Of a DNA stretch of 50,712 bases, positions 25,048-33,352 are shown piece by piece. Both the position numbers and the translations under genes were made by a program. Within the stretch, counting starts at the first letter, position 1; the number at the start of each line of letters is the position of its first letter. Location: positions 1 through 50,712 of the forward strand of contig NZ_SOFP01000054.1 in assembly GCF_004402785.1 (NCBI RefSeq), in the 5' to 3' direction. Origin of the DNA: Cryobacterium algoritolerans. Lineage in GTDB: Bacteria > Actinomycetota > Actinomycetes > Actinomycetales > Microbacteriaceae. The notes under the pieces were generated by a model that was given only the letters and a program-made list of their open reading frames with translations, made no database searches and was not told the DNA's origin.

Positions 25048-25685
25048 CCTCACCAGACGAGCCATTCGTCGCCTTCGACCTGGACACCGCCGACCGTGAA
25101 TTGACCCACCTGGTCGGCCACACCATCGAAGAGCTGAGCGACTACCTCGACCGGAACCGCACCCCCGCAGACCCGACCATCGACGACTCGCCGCAGTGCC
25201 AGATCGCCCTGCGCAGCCTGCAACGCCTCCGTGGCGTGCAGCGTTCCCTCCTCTCCAGCGACGTGGAGCGTGAATCGGAGCGCAGCGACGGCTGGGTCAG
25301 GTCGATCCTGCAGAACATCAATCTGGAGGCCCGCTCGGGCCGCGACATCCCCATCGCGCATCCCTCACCGACAGCCAGACTCGTCGTCACCGAGGGCGCG
25401 GTTCGCGGGCTCCTGCGGGCGACGGGCGACGGGATCGAAAACATCATCGTCGGCCGCTGTCGCCTCGACGGTGACGTGACCGCGCCCGGCACCCCGATCA
25501 CCATTCGCGTGGACGCCGCCGTGTGCCAGGGCGAGAACATCCCGGCCAAGGCCCAGGCCCTGCGCCAGTCGCTCTACGCCGCCCTCGCGCAGCACACGGA
25601 TCTGACCATCGCCGCGATCGACATCACCGTTCGTGACCTGTACCTCAGGCCGGCCACTCCCCCGAGCGAAACCGAGCAGCGATGA
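25044..25685 (+). CDS. Asp23/Gls24-like protein coupled to the sigma factor
   Basis: The start at 25044 sits six bases after GGAGGA and overlaps the sigma stop. The 213-residue protein has an N-terminal part with HTIEELSDYLDRNRTPADPT and CQIALRSLQRLRGVQRSLLS. The C-terminal half (LVVTEGAVRGLLRATGDGIE, VGRCRLDGDV, AALAQHTDLTIAAIDITVRD) resembles the Asp23/Gls24 fold, a cell-envelope stress family that assembles at the membrane through AmaP. The coupling suggests it controls or senses for the sigma factor, which is inference. Confidence 0.75.
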   Translation: MTSPDEPFVAFDLDTADRELTHLVGHTIEELSDYLDRNRTPADPTIDDSPQCQIALRSLQRLRGVQRSLLSSDVERESERSDGWVRSILQNINLEARSGRDIPIAHPSPTARLVVTEGAVRGLLRATGDGIENIIVGRCRLDGDVTAPGTPITIRVDAAVCQGENIPAKAQALRQSLYAALAQHTDLTIAAIDITVRDLYLRPATPPSETEQR

Positions 25686-26011
25686 GCGACGTTCTCCCCC
25701 CGGCGGACCACCTCGACGAGGCCGTCCTGGCCGTTCCCGGAGTGGACACCCTCTACTCCGCCGCTCCGCTCATCGCCACCGTGATCACGAGCGCAGTGGA
25801 TGCCCTCACCCGCCGCCCGCCATCGGCCAACTCGGTTCTCGTCGCCCGCGACAAGGCCGGTCTCTCTGTGGCCGTGAAGATCGGCGTGACCGACGGCTAC
25901 GCCGCGACCGATGTCTGCCGACGCGTGCACGATGCGATCATGGAACACCTGCGAGGCCGCGCGGACCAGGAGATCGCCGAAATCGCCGTGACGGTGGCCA
26001 GGATCGGCTGA
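25682..26011 (+). CDS. small Asp23-like protein
   Basis: The 109-residue protein starts at an ATG overlapping the previous stop, so it is the third gene of the sigma operon. It reads VPGVDTLYSAAPLIATVITS, VLVARDKAGLSVAVKIGVTD, GYAATDVCRRVHDAIMEHLR and IAEIAVTVARIG. This is the beta-alpha-beta pattern of Asp23/Gls24 proteins, with the usual ending similar to VxVxVxDI. It has no membrane segment. Its role is probably structural partner of the preceding protein. Confidence 0.7.
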   Translation: MSDVLPPADHLDEAVLAVPGVDTLYSAAPLIATVITSAVDALTRRPPSANSVLVARDKAGLSVAVKIGVTDGYAATDVCRRVHDAIMEHLRGRADQEIAEIAVTVARIG

Positions 26012-26101
26012 GGGACGGCAACGGCAACGGATTCGTGCTCCCCGGGGTGGGTCTCCTCCTCACCGGGACAGGAGTCCTCGTCGGTCTCATCTAGCCGGGG
26101 A

Positions 26102-26122
26102 GGCGAGCAGACGACTGTCGCC
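26102..26122. terminator. short hairpin between convergent genes
   Basis: GGCGAGCAG and CTGTCGCC pair with one bulge around ACGA, between the Asp23-like operon and the DUF488 gene, which converge here. It may serve both directions. The short gap also holds a 19-codon hydrophobic frame (26035-26094). Confidence 0.5.
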
Positions 26123-26153
26123 GACAAACCGCTATCCCCGATCGGACCCGGAT

Positions 26154-26516
26154 TCAGCCTTTCAGTAGTTCGACGAGTACTGCAGCTTCGCTGATCTCGG
26201 CCTGTTTGGTAGCGGTGATCAGGGTCAGGTTACCGTGCCGGGCCAGGGCGCGCAGGTGCTCGACGGCTTCCGCACGCTCGGGTTCCTCGAGCTCGACCCG
26301 GTAACGGACCCCGAATTCCGCGTAGCGCTCTGGATCATGGTTGTACCACTTGCGCAGTTCCGTGGACGGAGCAACCTGCTTGCACCATTCGTCGAAGTCG
26401 GCCTCCCCCTTGCTCAGCCCCCGAGGCCAGATCCGATCCACCAACACACGTTGGCCATCCCCTCGCGCCGATTCGTCATAGGCTCGGCCCACCTTCACCT
26501 GATGTTTACTAACCAT
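26154..26516 (-). CDS. DUF488 family protein
   Basis: The 120-residue protein carries the family marks VLVDRIWPRGLSKGEADFDE, WCKQVAPSTELRKWYNHDPE and a C-terminal LTLITATKQAEISEAAVLVE. DUF488 proteins are small, widespread and biochemically undefined; some sit with stress or mobile genes. The start MVSKHQVKVGRAYD fits the family and follows a GA-rich GGGTGG. It is tail-to-tail with the Asp23-like operon. Confidence 0.88.
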   Translation of the reverse strand: MVSKHQVKVGRAYDESARGDGQRVLVDRIWPRGLSKGEADFDEWCKQVAPSTELRKWYNHDPERYAEFGVRYRVELEEPERAEAVEHLRALARHGNLTLITATKQAEISEAAVLVELLKG

Positions 26517-26609
26517 GATCCACCCGCTTCCTCGCTGGCTCCAGTCTCGCAGTCCTGACCATGGACGGCCAGCGCTCACCGTTCGAGCAGAAATCACAGC
26601 CGCCCGCCC

Positions 26610-27422
26610 TCAGACGGGCCAGACTGATTCGCCTGATCTGTCGTCGTCGATACCTTGTGCCAGGAGAACTTCCAGGCCTTGCCTGAACTTGACCTTGCCG
26701 CCGTGGGCCGGATGGCGGACCTTGGCCGCATCCTGCCCGCAAAGAAGCACGCTGCGGTGGGCCGCATTGCCGACAGCGACGACCGTTCGTATGCCGAAGA
26801 GTTGAGCCAAGGCCGTCCACACCGGAAGCCCGGCGGAGATTTCAGGAGCCGAGGGCGTGCGATTGGACAGCGGGATCCCCGGCTGGTGTGGATGAAATGG
26901 GTAGGCACTCCACAGCAGCGGCAGAAAATCCAGTTCCGTGAGCGTCTGCCACATCACGGTCGCGGTCGGTTCAGACGCGACCGGCGCGAGCTCAGTCGGC
27001 ACCAGATAACCCTTATCGGACCCAAACAGCCCGAAGTGCTCAACCCCGTTCCGGAGAATTGCCCGGTTGGTAAACGGTGTTCCCGTCATTCTCATGCCTC
27101 GATAACCGGGCGCCTCCCCGAGGAGCAGAACCCGGGGCCGGTGCTCAGCCATTTCGCGTAAATACAAACCCAGGTTTCGGCGCCGAGCGGCGTTCTCCGG
27201 AAGGGAACTATCGAAGGGATTGAAACTATTCGGTCGAGCTTCTGTCTGGGCGAGCCGTTCCACGAAACCTTCGATCGAATCCGAATCCGGGCTCTTGGAG
27301 CCCGCGTGGTCTTCGCGAAGATCCTTCGCCTCCGACCACCGTTCCGGCGCTCCGCGGCTGGGCGCACGGACCGCCAGTTCCAGTTCAGTCGGGGCGAGTG
27401 CTGCCAACGAAACCCGTTGCAT
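26610..27422 (-). CDS. uracil-DNA-glycosylase-fold protein
   Basis: The 270-residue protein shows the UDG superfamily pattern: VLLLGEAPGYRGMRMTGTPF (motif 1 plus the aromatic or loop region), VVAVGNAAHRSVLL (core strand) and VRHPAHGGKVKFRQGL (motif 2 with HPxxGG). Members remove uracil from DNA, but this divergent subgroup lacks a clear assignment and the catalytic residue is uncertain. The first 60 residues are unusually charged and low in conservation marks. ATG 27422 follows AGGAAAG. It is 39 bases after the E2 gene on the same strand, so it may be read through from the dehydrogenase operon. Confidence 0.75.
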   Translation of the reverse strand: MQRVSLAALAPTELELAVRAPSRGAPERWSEAKDLREDHAGSKSPDSDSIEGFVERLAQTEARPNSFNPFDSSLPENAARRRNLGLYLREMAEHRPRVLLLGEAPGYRGMRMTGTPFTNRAILRNGVEHFGLFGSDKGYLVPTELAPVASEPTATVMWQTLTELDFLPLLWSAYPFHPHQPGIPLSNRTPSAPEISAGLPVWTALAQLFGIRTVVAVGNAAHRSVLLCGQDAAKVRHPAHGGKVKFRQGLEVLLAQGIDDDRSGESVWPV

Positions 27423-27461
27423 ATCGTCACTTCTTTCCTGGTCTCTCTGGATGAATATCGG

Positions 27462-28769
27462 TCAGGCGATGATCGTCCACGGGTTCTCGATCAGGCGGGT
27501 CAGTGTCTGCAGGAACTGCGCGGCGAGGGCGCCGTCGATGATGCGGTGGTCGGCGGACAGTGTGTAACGCATCCGGTGTCGCGGGAGGATCGCGTCGCCG
27601 ACGACGACGGCTTCCCGTGCCATGCCGCCGACCCCGAGAATGGCGCCTTCGGGCGGATTGATGATCGCCGTGAACTGCTCGACGCCGAACATACCGAGGT
27701 TACTGATGGTGAAGGTTCCGCCGGACATCTGCTCGGCGGTGAGTTTCTTCTCATTGGCCAGGGACACAAGGTGGCGGGTCTCGGTGCCGAGCTGGCTGAC
27801 GGTCTTCTGGTCTGCGTTCTCGATCACGGGAACGACGAGCCCATTGCCCGAGGCGATGGCCACACCGACGTTGACTCGTTTGTGCACGAGCACCTCGCCG
27901 CCGGCATCGTCGATGTACGACGCATTGATCAGCGGATGCTCCCGCAAGGCGAGCGCACTGGCCCGGATCAGCAGGTCGTTGATGCTCACCTTCGGCCGCC
28001 CCGCTGCCACGAGCTGCGCGTTCAACTCGGTGCGCAGGTGAACGAGGTTCTCGGCATCGGCGACAGCCGTGACATAGAAGTGCGGAACGGTCCGGGCGCT
28101 CTCTCCCAATCGCCGGGCGATGACGCGGCGCATGTTGCTGAGCGGGGCCGCTTCGGAGCCACGCTTGTCGTCGATGGGCGGAGCGGATACGGCCGGTGTT
28201 GTTGGTTTTGACGCGGGCACTCCGGGCGCGTCGGCGAGCGCGGTTGGCTCGCCTGCGCCGGCCGTCACAGCGGCTGGGTGGGCGAGCAGTTCGTCGGTGT
28301 CGGCACGGATGATGCGGCCGCCGGGCCCGGTGCCGCGCAGTTGGCTGAGGTCGAGATTGTTCTCGCGGGCCAGCTTGCGCACGAGCGGAGACGCGAACAA
28401 TCGCGCACCGTCGTCGTGCACCGCATCCGTCGCCCGAAGCGGTCGGGAGCTGGGAGCGGGCGATACGGCGTCGAGCTCAGAGCTGGCCGGGATGCGGGCC
28501 ACGTCGGCCGAGTCGGCGGGCGTGGCATCCTGCTTGCCATCGTCGAGCAGCGCAATCGGTGTGCCGATCGAGGCCTGCTCACCCTCCGGCACGAGGTGTT
28601 TGACGAGAGTGCCGGCCTCGTAGGCCTCGAATTCCATCGTGGCCTTGTCGGTCTCGATCTCGACGAGCACATCGCCGATCTCGACCCTGTCGCCCGGTTG
28701 CTTGTGCCAGACCGCGATCGCACCTTCCTCCATGGTGTCGGAGAGGCGAGGCATGGTGATTTCGATCAT
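27462..28769 (-). CDS. 2-oxoacid dehydrogenase E2 (dihydrolipoyl acyltransferase)
   Basis: The 435-residue protein has one lipoyl domain (lipoyl-lysine Lys42 in ETDKATMEFEA), a Pro/Ala/Ser linker, an E3/E1-binding domain (ASPLVRKLARENNLDLSQLR, GTGPGGRIIRADTDELL) and a C-terminal catalytic domain with LGMFGVEQFTAIINPPEGAI and DHRIIDGA. It transfers the acyl group from E1 to CoA. The pattern fits pyruvate, acetoin or branched-chain complexes, so the substrate is open. Its start overlaps the E1beta stop by four bases. No E3 (lipoamide dehydrogenase) is present, so a shared one is expected. Confidence 0.92.
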   Translation of the reverse strand: MIEITMPRLSDTMEEGAIAVWHKQPGDRVEIGDVLVEIETDKATMEFEAYEAGTLVKHLVPEGEQASIGTPIALLDDGKQDATPADSADVARIPASSELDAVSPAPSSRPLRATDAVHDDGARLFASPLVRKLARENNLDLSQLRGTGPGGRIIRADTDELLAHPAAVTAGAGEPTALADAPGVPASKPTTPAVSAPPIDDKRGSEAAPLSNMRRVIARRLGESARTVPHFYVTAVADAENLVHLRTELNAQLVAAGRPKVSINDLLIRASALALREHPLINASYIDDAGGEVLVHKRVNVGVAIASGNGLVVPVIENADQKTVSQLGTETRHLVSLANEKKLTAEQMSGGTFTISNLGMFGVEQFTAIINPPEGAILGVGGMAREAVVVGDAILPRHRMRYTLSADHRIIDGALAAQFLQTLTRLIENPWTIIA

Positions 28770-29782
28770 GAGTTGTTGCCCATCGAGGTACGGCGGTGAC
28801 CGACGGCGTCGAGAGTCTGGCGGATGGCGCCGATGACATCATCCGCTGACGGCAACGCGGCCGTCTCCAGTGGTTTTGAGTAGGGCAGGGGGATCTCGGC
28901 CATCGCGACGCGACGCACGGGCGCGTCCAGATAGTCGAAGGCTCCGTCGGAGATCGTCGCGGCGATTTCGGCGCCGATCCCGTAGGTGAGCCAGTCGTCC
29001 TCGAGCACGACGGCTGCGTGGGTCTTCTTCACCGATTCCACGATCGTCTCGCGGTCGAGGGGGCGCAGGCTGCGCAGGTCGATCACCTCGATGTCCAGGC
29101 CATCGGACTGCGCCAGTTGCTCGGCGATCTGGGAGGCGACCCACGCCATCCGTGAATACCCGATGAGGGTGAGGTCTCGCCCCGGCCGGGTAACTGCGGC
29201 CCTGCCGATGACCGCGGGAGCATCACCATCGGGCACTTCACCCTTGGTGTTATAGAGGGAGAGGTTTTCGAGAAACAAGACGGGGTCATCGTCTCGGATC
29301 GCCGCGAGCATGAGCGCCTTGGCATCCGCCGGTGTGCTGGGGGCGACGACCTTCATGCCGGGCACGAAGGCGTAGTACAACTCGATGTTCTGCGAGTGGG
29401 TCGCGCCGAGCTGCTGTCCGCCACCCCCCGGGGTGCGAATGACGAGGGGCACCCTCGCCTGGCCGCCGAACATGCCGTAGATCTTGGCGGCGTGGTTCAC
29501 GATCTGGTCAAGGGCAAGCAGCGAGAAGTTGATTGTCATGATCTCGACCACGGGGCGCAACCCGAGCATGGCCGCGCCGATCGCCGCGCCCGTGAAGCCT
29601 TCCTCGGCGATCGCAGTGTCGCGCACGCGCTTCTCGCCGAATTCGTCGAGCAGACCTGCGGTGATCTTGTACGCGCCCTCGAAGAGACCGATCTCCTCGC
29701 CCATCAGGAACACGTTTTCGTCGCGCAGCATCTCCTCGCGGATCGTATCGTGCAGCGCCTGGCGGTAGGTCATGATGCTCAT
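28766..29782 (-). CDS. 2-oxoacid dehydrogenase E1 component, beta subunit
   Basis: The 338-residue subunit has the transketolase-like pyrimidine domain (LMGEEIGLFEGAYKITAGLL, FGEKRVRDTAIAEEGFTGAA) and the C-terminal domain (DLTLIGYSRMAWVASQIAEQ, IEVIDLRSLRPLDRETIVES). With the alpha subunit it forms the thiamine-diphosphate enzyme that decarboxylates the 2-oxoacid and acylates E2. The start overlaps the alpha stop (ATGA), and the stop overlaps the E2 start, showing tight co-translation. Confidence 0.94.
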   Translation of the reverse strand: MSIMTYRQALHDTIREEMLRDENVFLMGEEIGLFEGAYKITAGLLDEFGEKRVRDTAIAEEGFTGAAIGAAMLGLRPVVEIMTINFSLLALDQIVNHAAKIYGMFGGQARVPLVIRTPGGGGQQLGATHSQNIELYYAFVPGMKVVAPSTPADAKALMLAAIRDDDPVLFLENLSLYNTKGEVPDGDAPAVIGRAAVTRPGRDLTLIGYSRMAWVASQIAEQLAQSDGLDIEVIDLRSLRPLDRETIVESVKKTHAAVVLEDDWLTYGIGAEIAATISDGAFDYLDAPVRRVAMAEIPLPYSKPLETAALPSADDVIGAIRQTLDAVGHRRTSMGNNS

Positions 29783-30930
29783 TGGTTTGTTCCTCGCTCA
29801 GGGATCGGCGCCGGTTCGTACAACGGTTCACCGGGCAGTCGGCGGGAGTCGTTGGGCACCGGTGTGGCGTAGGTGTAGTCGAACAGCGTCGAAACGTCCG
29901 GGAACGGGCTGTTCTCGGCGAACGCCGTGGCCTCGCTCGCGCGGGCCGTGGCCTGCTCATCGATGGCCGTCATCGTCTCGTCGTCGAGCAGCCCGTCGGC
30001 GATGAGCCGGGCGGCGAAGGTGGGGAGGGGATCGCGTTCCTTGACGAGGATGAGCTCCTCGGCCGTGCGGTACTTCGCCGGGTCGACCACGGAATGCCCA
30101 CGCAGCCTCTCGGTCATCACCTCGAGCAGGACTGGTTTGCCGGCGCGCGCCGATGCCACGGCACGCTCGGCCGCCTCGAACACGGCCAGCGGGTCGAGAC
30201 CGTCCACCCGCTCCGAGTCCATCCGGTAAGCGGAGGCCCGCTTGTAGAGTTCCGGCTCCGCCGAGGCCCGGTCGACCGTCGTCGCCATGCCGAGCAGATT
30301 GTTGATCACGACATAGACGATCGGCAGGTTCCAGAGGGCTGCGATGTTGAGCGACTCATGGAAGGCGCCGATGTTGGTCGTGCCGTCTCCCATGGTGCAG
30401 AGCACAATCTCCTCGCCGTCGCGGTAGTCGATGGCGAGAGCCGCGCCCGTGGCAAGCGGAAGCTGGCCGCCGACGATACCATAGCCGCCCAGCATTCTTT
30501 TCTCCATGTCGAACATGTGCATCGAGCCGCCCCAGCCCTTGGAGACCCCGTCGGCACGGCCGAAGAGCTCGGCCATCACCCGGTTCGGGTCGATGCCGCG
30601 GGTGATCGCGTAGCCGTGCTCGCGGTAGTTGGTGAAGAGGTAGTCGGTGGGCTGCAGCGCCGCCATCAGGCCGACGACCGCCGCCTCTTCTCCGAGGTTG
30701 AGGTGGCAGTAACCGCCAACCAGCGCCTGAGTGTACGCGCGGGCGGCGCGCTCCTCGAAGCGCCGGATCAGCATCATGCCGCGGTAAAACTCGATCAGCC
30801 GGTCGTCGCCGGGCGTCGGGTGGCCGACGTGTGGGTTCGACGAGGTTGGGGTCGAGGCTGCCGTCGGGTCCACGGGGTTGGTGGGCTTGCGCACGGTCGG
30901 CTTCCGCGGCATCCGCGTGTGAGCGGTCAT
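29779..30930 (-). CDS. 2-oxoacid dehydrogenase E1 component, alpha subunit
   Basis: The 383-residue subunit has the thiamine-diphosphate motif GDGTTNIGAFHESLNIAALW ending in VVINN, and RGHSVVDPAKYRTAEEL with the regulatory-loop position. RRFEERAARAYTQALVGGYC, HLNLGEEAAVVG and GWGGSMHMFDMEKRMLGGYG are typical of pyruvate- and acetoin-type E1alpha. Many actinobacteria use a single-chain AceE for pyruvate, so this may be an inducible second complex. ATG 30930 follows AAGGAG; the frame extends upstream to 31029 but would cross the operator. The first 45 residues are Pro/Thr-rich. Confidence 0.92.
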   Translation of the reverse strand: MTAHTRMPRKPTVRKPTNPVDPTAASTPTSSNPHVGHPTPGDDRLIEFYRGMMLIRRFEERAARAYTQALVGGYCHLNLGEEAAVVGLMAALQPTDYLFTNYREHGYAITRGIDPNRVMAELFGRADGVSKGWGGSMHMFDMEKRMLGGYGIVGGQLPLATGAALAIDYRDGEEIVLCTMGDGTTNIGAFHESLNIAALWNLPIVYVVINNLLGMATTVDRASAEPELYKRASAYRMDSERVDGLDPLAVFEAAERAVASARAGKPVLLEVMTERLRGHSVVDPAKYRTAEELILVKERDPLPTFAARLIADGLLDDETMTAIDEQATARASEATAFAENSPFPDVSTLFDYTYATPVPNDSRRLPGEPLYEPAPIPERGTNQ

Positions 30931-30980
30931 CGGAGAACTCCTTTTCCTCTCCCCTTGTGGGGTGGAGGTGATCTTCATTT

Positions 30981-31004
30981 TAATGATACGAACTAGTATC
31001 ATTA
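30981..31004. promoter_or_regulatory. operator-like 24-bp palindrome
   Basis: TAATGATAC (30981-30989) and GTATCATTA (30996-31004) are perfectly inverted around six bases. The site lies between the divergent E1alpha and TetR genes, about 50 bases from each start. Its A/T-richness also suggests it overlaps one or both promoters. Confidence 0.75.
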
Positions 31005-31055
31005 TAACTCCGTAGTACCGTCGCTTCATAGAGCCGGAGCACAGGAGGACGCAGT

Positions 31056-31676
31056 ATGGAGTCGCTGAACACGGCGCAGCCGGTTCGCAAACGCGGCCGA
31101 CCGACCGAAGACGAGCGCGTGGAACGTCGCACCCAGATTCTGGAGGCCGCGCTGCCGATCTTCCTTGAGTACGGGTTCGGCGACACCACAGTGGATCAGC
31201 TCGCCGCCGCAGCCCGCGTCACCAAGCGCACGCTCTACAACTATTTCGGCAACAAGGCCGGGGTATTCACCGAGATGCAACGGCGCCTGGCCTCAATGGT
31301 GAGCGGGGATGCCCCTGCGCACGACACCTTGGAATCGCTCGCAACGCGCATCGTCCTCCGCTTGCACTCGGCCGAGATGATCGGGTTGCATCGCCTGGTG
31401 ATCGCAGAGTCGCTCAGATTCCCAGAGTTGGCCAGGAACCTCTATGACAACGGCGACCTGCGCCACATCTCTCGTCTCGCTGACCTCGTCCGGGCCGAAT
31501 GGGGTCTGAACGCCTCCTCGTCGAGCGCCGCGGCCCTCTTCAGCCTGTTGCTCGGCGAAGACTACCGGCGGCGGCTACTCGGGCTGATCGGCCCCGCGAC
31601 GACGGAGGAAGCAGCCAGGCATGCTCTCACCGCCCTGACAACGATCGGCACCGGGCGAGGAGACGGCTCCCACTGA
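31056..31676 (+). CDS. TetR family regulator of the dehydrogenase operon
   Basis: The 206-residue protein starts after AGGAGG. Its basic arm is VRKRGRPTEDERVERRTQIL and its helix-turn-helix TTVDQLAAAARVTKRTLYNY with FGNKAGVF. The C-terminal half resembles AcrR-type members with LHRLVIAESLRFPELARNLY. The divergent orientation and the perfect palindrome between the genes make it the likely repressor of the E1/E2 operon and of itself. The inducer is unknown. Confidence 0.9.
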   Translation: MESLNTAQPVRKRGRPTEDERVERRTQILEAALPIFLEYGFGDTTVDQLAAAARVTKRTLYNYFGNKAGVFTEMQRRLASMVSGDAPAHDTLESLATRIVLRLHSAEMIGLHRLVIAESLRFPELARNLYDNGDLRHISRLADLVRAEWGLNASSSSAAALFSLLLGEDYRRRLLGLIGPATTEEAARHALTALTTIGTGRGDGSH

Positions 31677-31836
31677 AAGGAAATTGCACACGCCCAAAAG
31701 CCGTGCGATGCGGGGTGTCCGGGCCCACAGGCGGCCTTGCCATCGTCAGCGGTCGCTAACTGCTCATCCGGTTTCTGCGTGGCAGGGTTGACTGGGCTGC
31801 TGCGGGGATTTCGGACAGCGGAATTAGTGGATTCGT

Positions 31837-32640
31837 CTAAGCTGCCAAGGCTGGCTGCTGATAACCATAGTGGACTTCGTTGGGCCGTCGGTAACCGAGC
31901 GCTGAGTGCCGGCGTCAGCTGTTGCAAAACCCCTCGATGTAGCGGATGATGTCGCTTCGAGCCTGGGTCTTGGTCGCGTAAACGGTCCGATATACGCGCT
32001 CGTTCTTGAGCATCGAGAAGAAACTTTCCGCCATGCTGGTGTCCCAACAGACCCCGGTGCGGCCCGTGGATGAGCGCATGCCCAGGCTGGTCACGAGGGT
32101 CCTGAAAGCGGCTGAGGTGTAGACGCTTCCGCGATCGGAGTGCCAGATTGCGTTCGGCAGGATCAGGGTAGTTACAGCGGCATTCTTGAGAGCGTCCTCG
32201 ACAAGCTCGGTGCGCATGTGATCGGCGATGGACCACCCCACGACCCTCTTTGAGAAGCAGTCGATGACCGTGGCGAGGTAGACGAACCCCTGCCACGTGT
32301 GGATGTAGGTGATATCTCCGATGAACTTCACCCCCGGACGGTCGGCGGTGAAGTCGCGTTTGACGAGGTCGGGCATGTTCGCCGCGGCCAGCGCATCGGC
32401 CTCCGTCGTGACGCGGAAGGGTCGTGGTTGGCAGGCTACGAGGCCCTCCTGGCGCATGAGTTGCCGGACGAGTTCGGGGGAACACTCCGTCTGCTCGGCG
32501 ACAAGGTCCGCATGGATTCGGCGATACCCGTAGGTTCCCTCGGTCTGCTCGAAGTGGTACTTGATCCGCTCCACGAGGACCTCCCGGCCTGTGCGAGGAC
32601 GTTGAATCTGCTGCTCTCGAGCCGCCACAGCGCACTCTGG
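31837..32640 (-). mobile_element. IS3-family transposase remnant with late nonsense codon
   Basis: The frame reads TYGYRRIHADLVAEQTECSP, RPGVKFIGDITYIHTWQGFV (first catalytic Asp), IWHSDRGSVYTS (second Asp) and DTSMAESFFSMLKNERVY (Glu), so the DDE core is present. At 31915-31917 a TGA interrupts YIEGFCNS. After it the same frame continues RRHSALGYRRPNEVHYGYQQ to a natural stop at 31837-31839, so one CGA-to-TGA change truncates the protein by 27 codons. The 5' side diverges from the family near 32640 and no OrfA is seen. The left end may lie near 31786-31815 (GGGGATTTCGGACAG), but no matching right repeat was found. Confidence 0.8.
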
Positions 32641-32742
32641 AAATCGTCGCGACGAAGGTGCGGGATTCCTGGCAGTCGGGCGGGTCGCCACCCACCGCAT
32701 GCCTCAACTCGCACTTGCTCACACCCGCTCACAGATGTTCCG

Positions 32743-33230
32743 TTACTGCTGCGTTACCGCTGGGTCAATCCCGGCAAGCAAAACCCCCTGATTCGCAATG
32801 AAACAAAGGGATGCAGGGGGCTTGCAAATGGCGGGTTGTTCCCATAACTCACAGGCCGCTGAATCACTGGGCCGTTTTTCGGCACTTTCGCGCACATCCT
32901 CTGCACTCTGCCGAATGATCCTCTGAGCGCGTCCGTCCGCGAACTTGAGAACTTCGCCGCTGAGACTTCGGATGGCCTCCATGTTCGCCTCCACCAGGTC
33001 GGGCCCGTGCGAGAGCGCTGGGAGACCCTCTCGAGGACTTCCTCGTCGGTCAAGTCGTCAAGCCACGCTGCAAGCCCTTCCATGTCGGGCACTTCAGGTA
33101 TCGGCCACAGAAGCTCATTCGGTGATCGGCCGTTGACCAATCGCATTGCGGGTTCCAGTGAGGGTTCCCAAGTAGGACCGCAACGGCTGGGCGGCGGCTC
33201 GAAGGTTGGCGGCGGATCTGTGGCCGTCAA
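32743..33230 (-). pseudogene. frameshifted gene of unknown function
   Basis: From 33230 one frame reads AMRLVNGRSPNELLWPIPEV, PDMEGLAAWLDDLTDEEVLE, RVSQ. Near 33015 the sense continues in another frame: ALSHGPDLVEANMEAIRSLS, GEVLKFADGRAQRIIRQSAE, DVRESAEKRPSDSAACEL, then a dubious tail to 32743. Both halves have natural composition, so a single-base indel has split the gene. I do not recognise a family. A terminator-like hairpin (CCCCCTG 32784-32790 with 32814-32820) lies in the tail, suggesting the real gene ended before it. Confidence 0.45.
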
Positions 33231-33311
33231 GGTCCGTTTGCGGGGAATCCGTGAATTAGTTCTCTTGGGGAAGTGTCGTATCTGTCGCGCGGGGTTCGGG
33301 TGTGGTGGGGT

Positions 33312-33340
33312 CCGGTGGGTCGGGCCGGCCGACCCACCGG
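33312..33340 (-). terminator. perfect 12-bp stem-loop
   Basis: CCGGTGGGTCGG (33312-33323) pairs perfectly with 33329-33340 across five bases. It lies just beyond the original stop (33353) of the HYR-domain gene. Confidence 0.8.
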
Positions 33341-33352
33341 ATTCAGGTTGTG

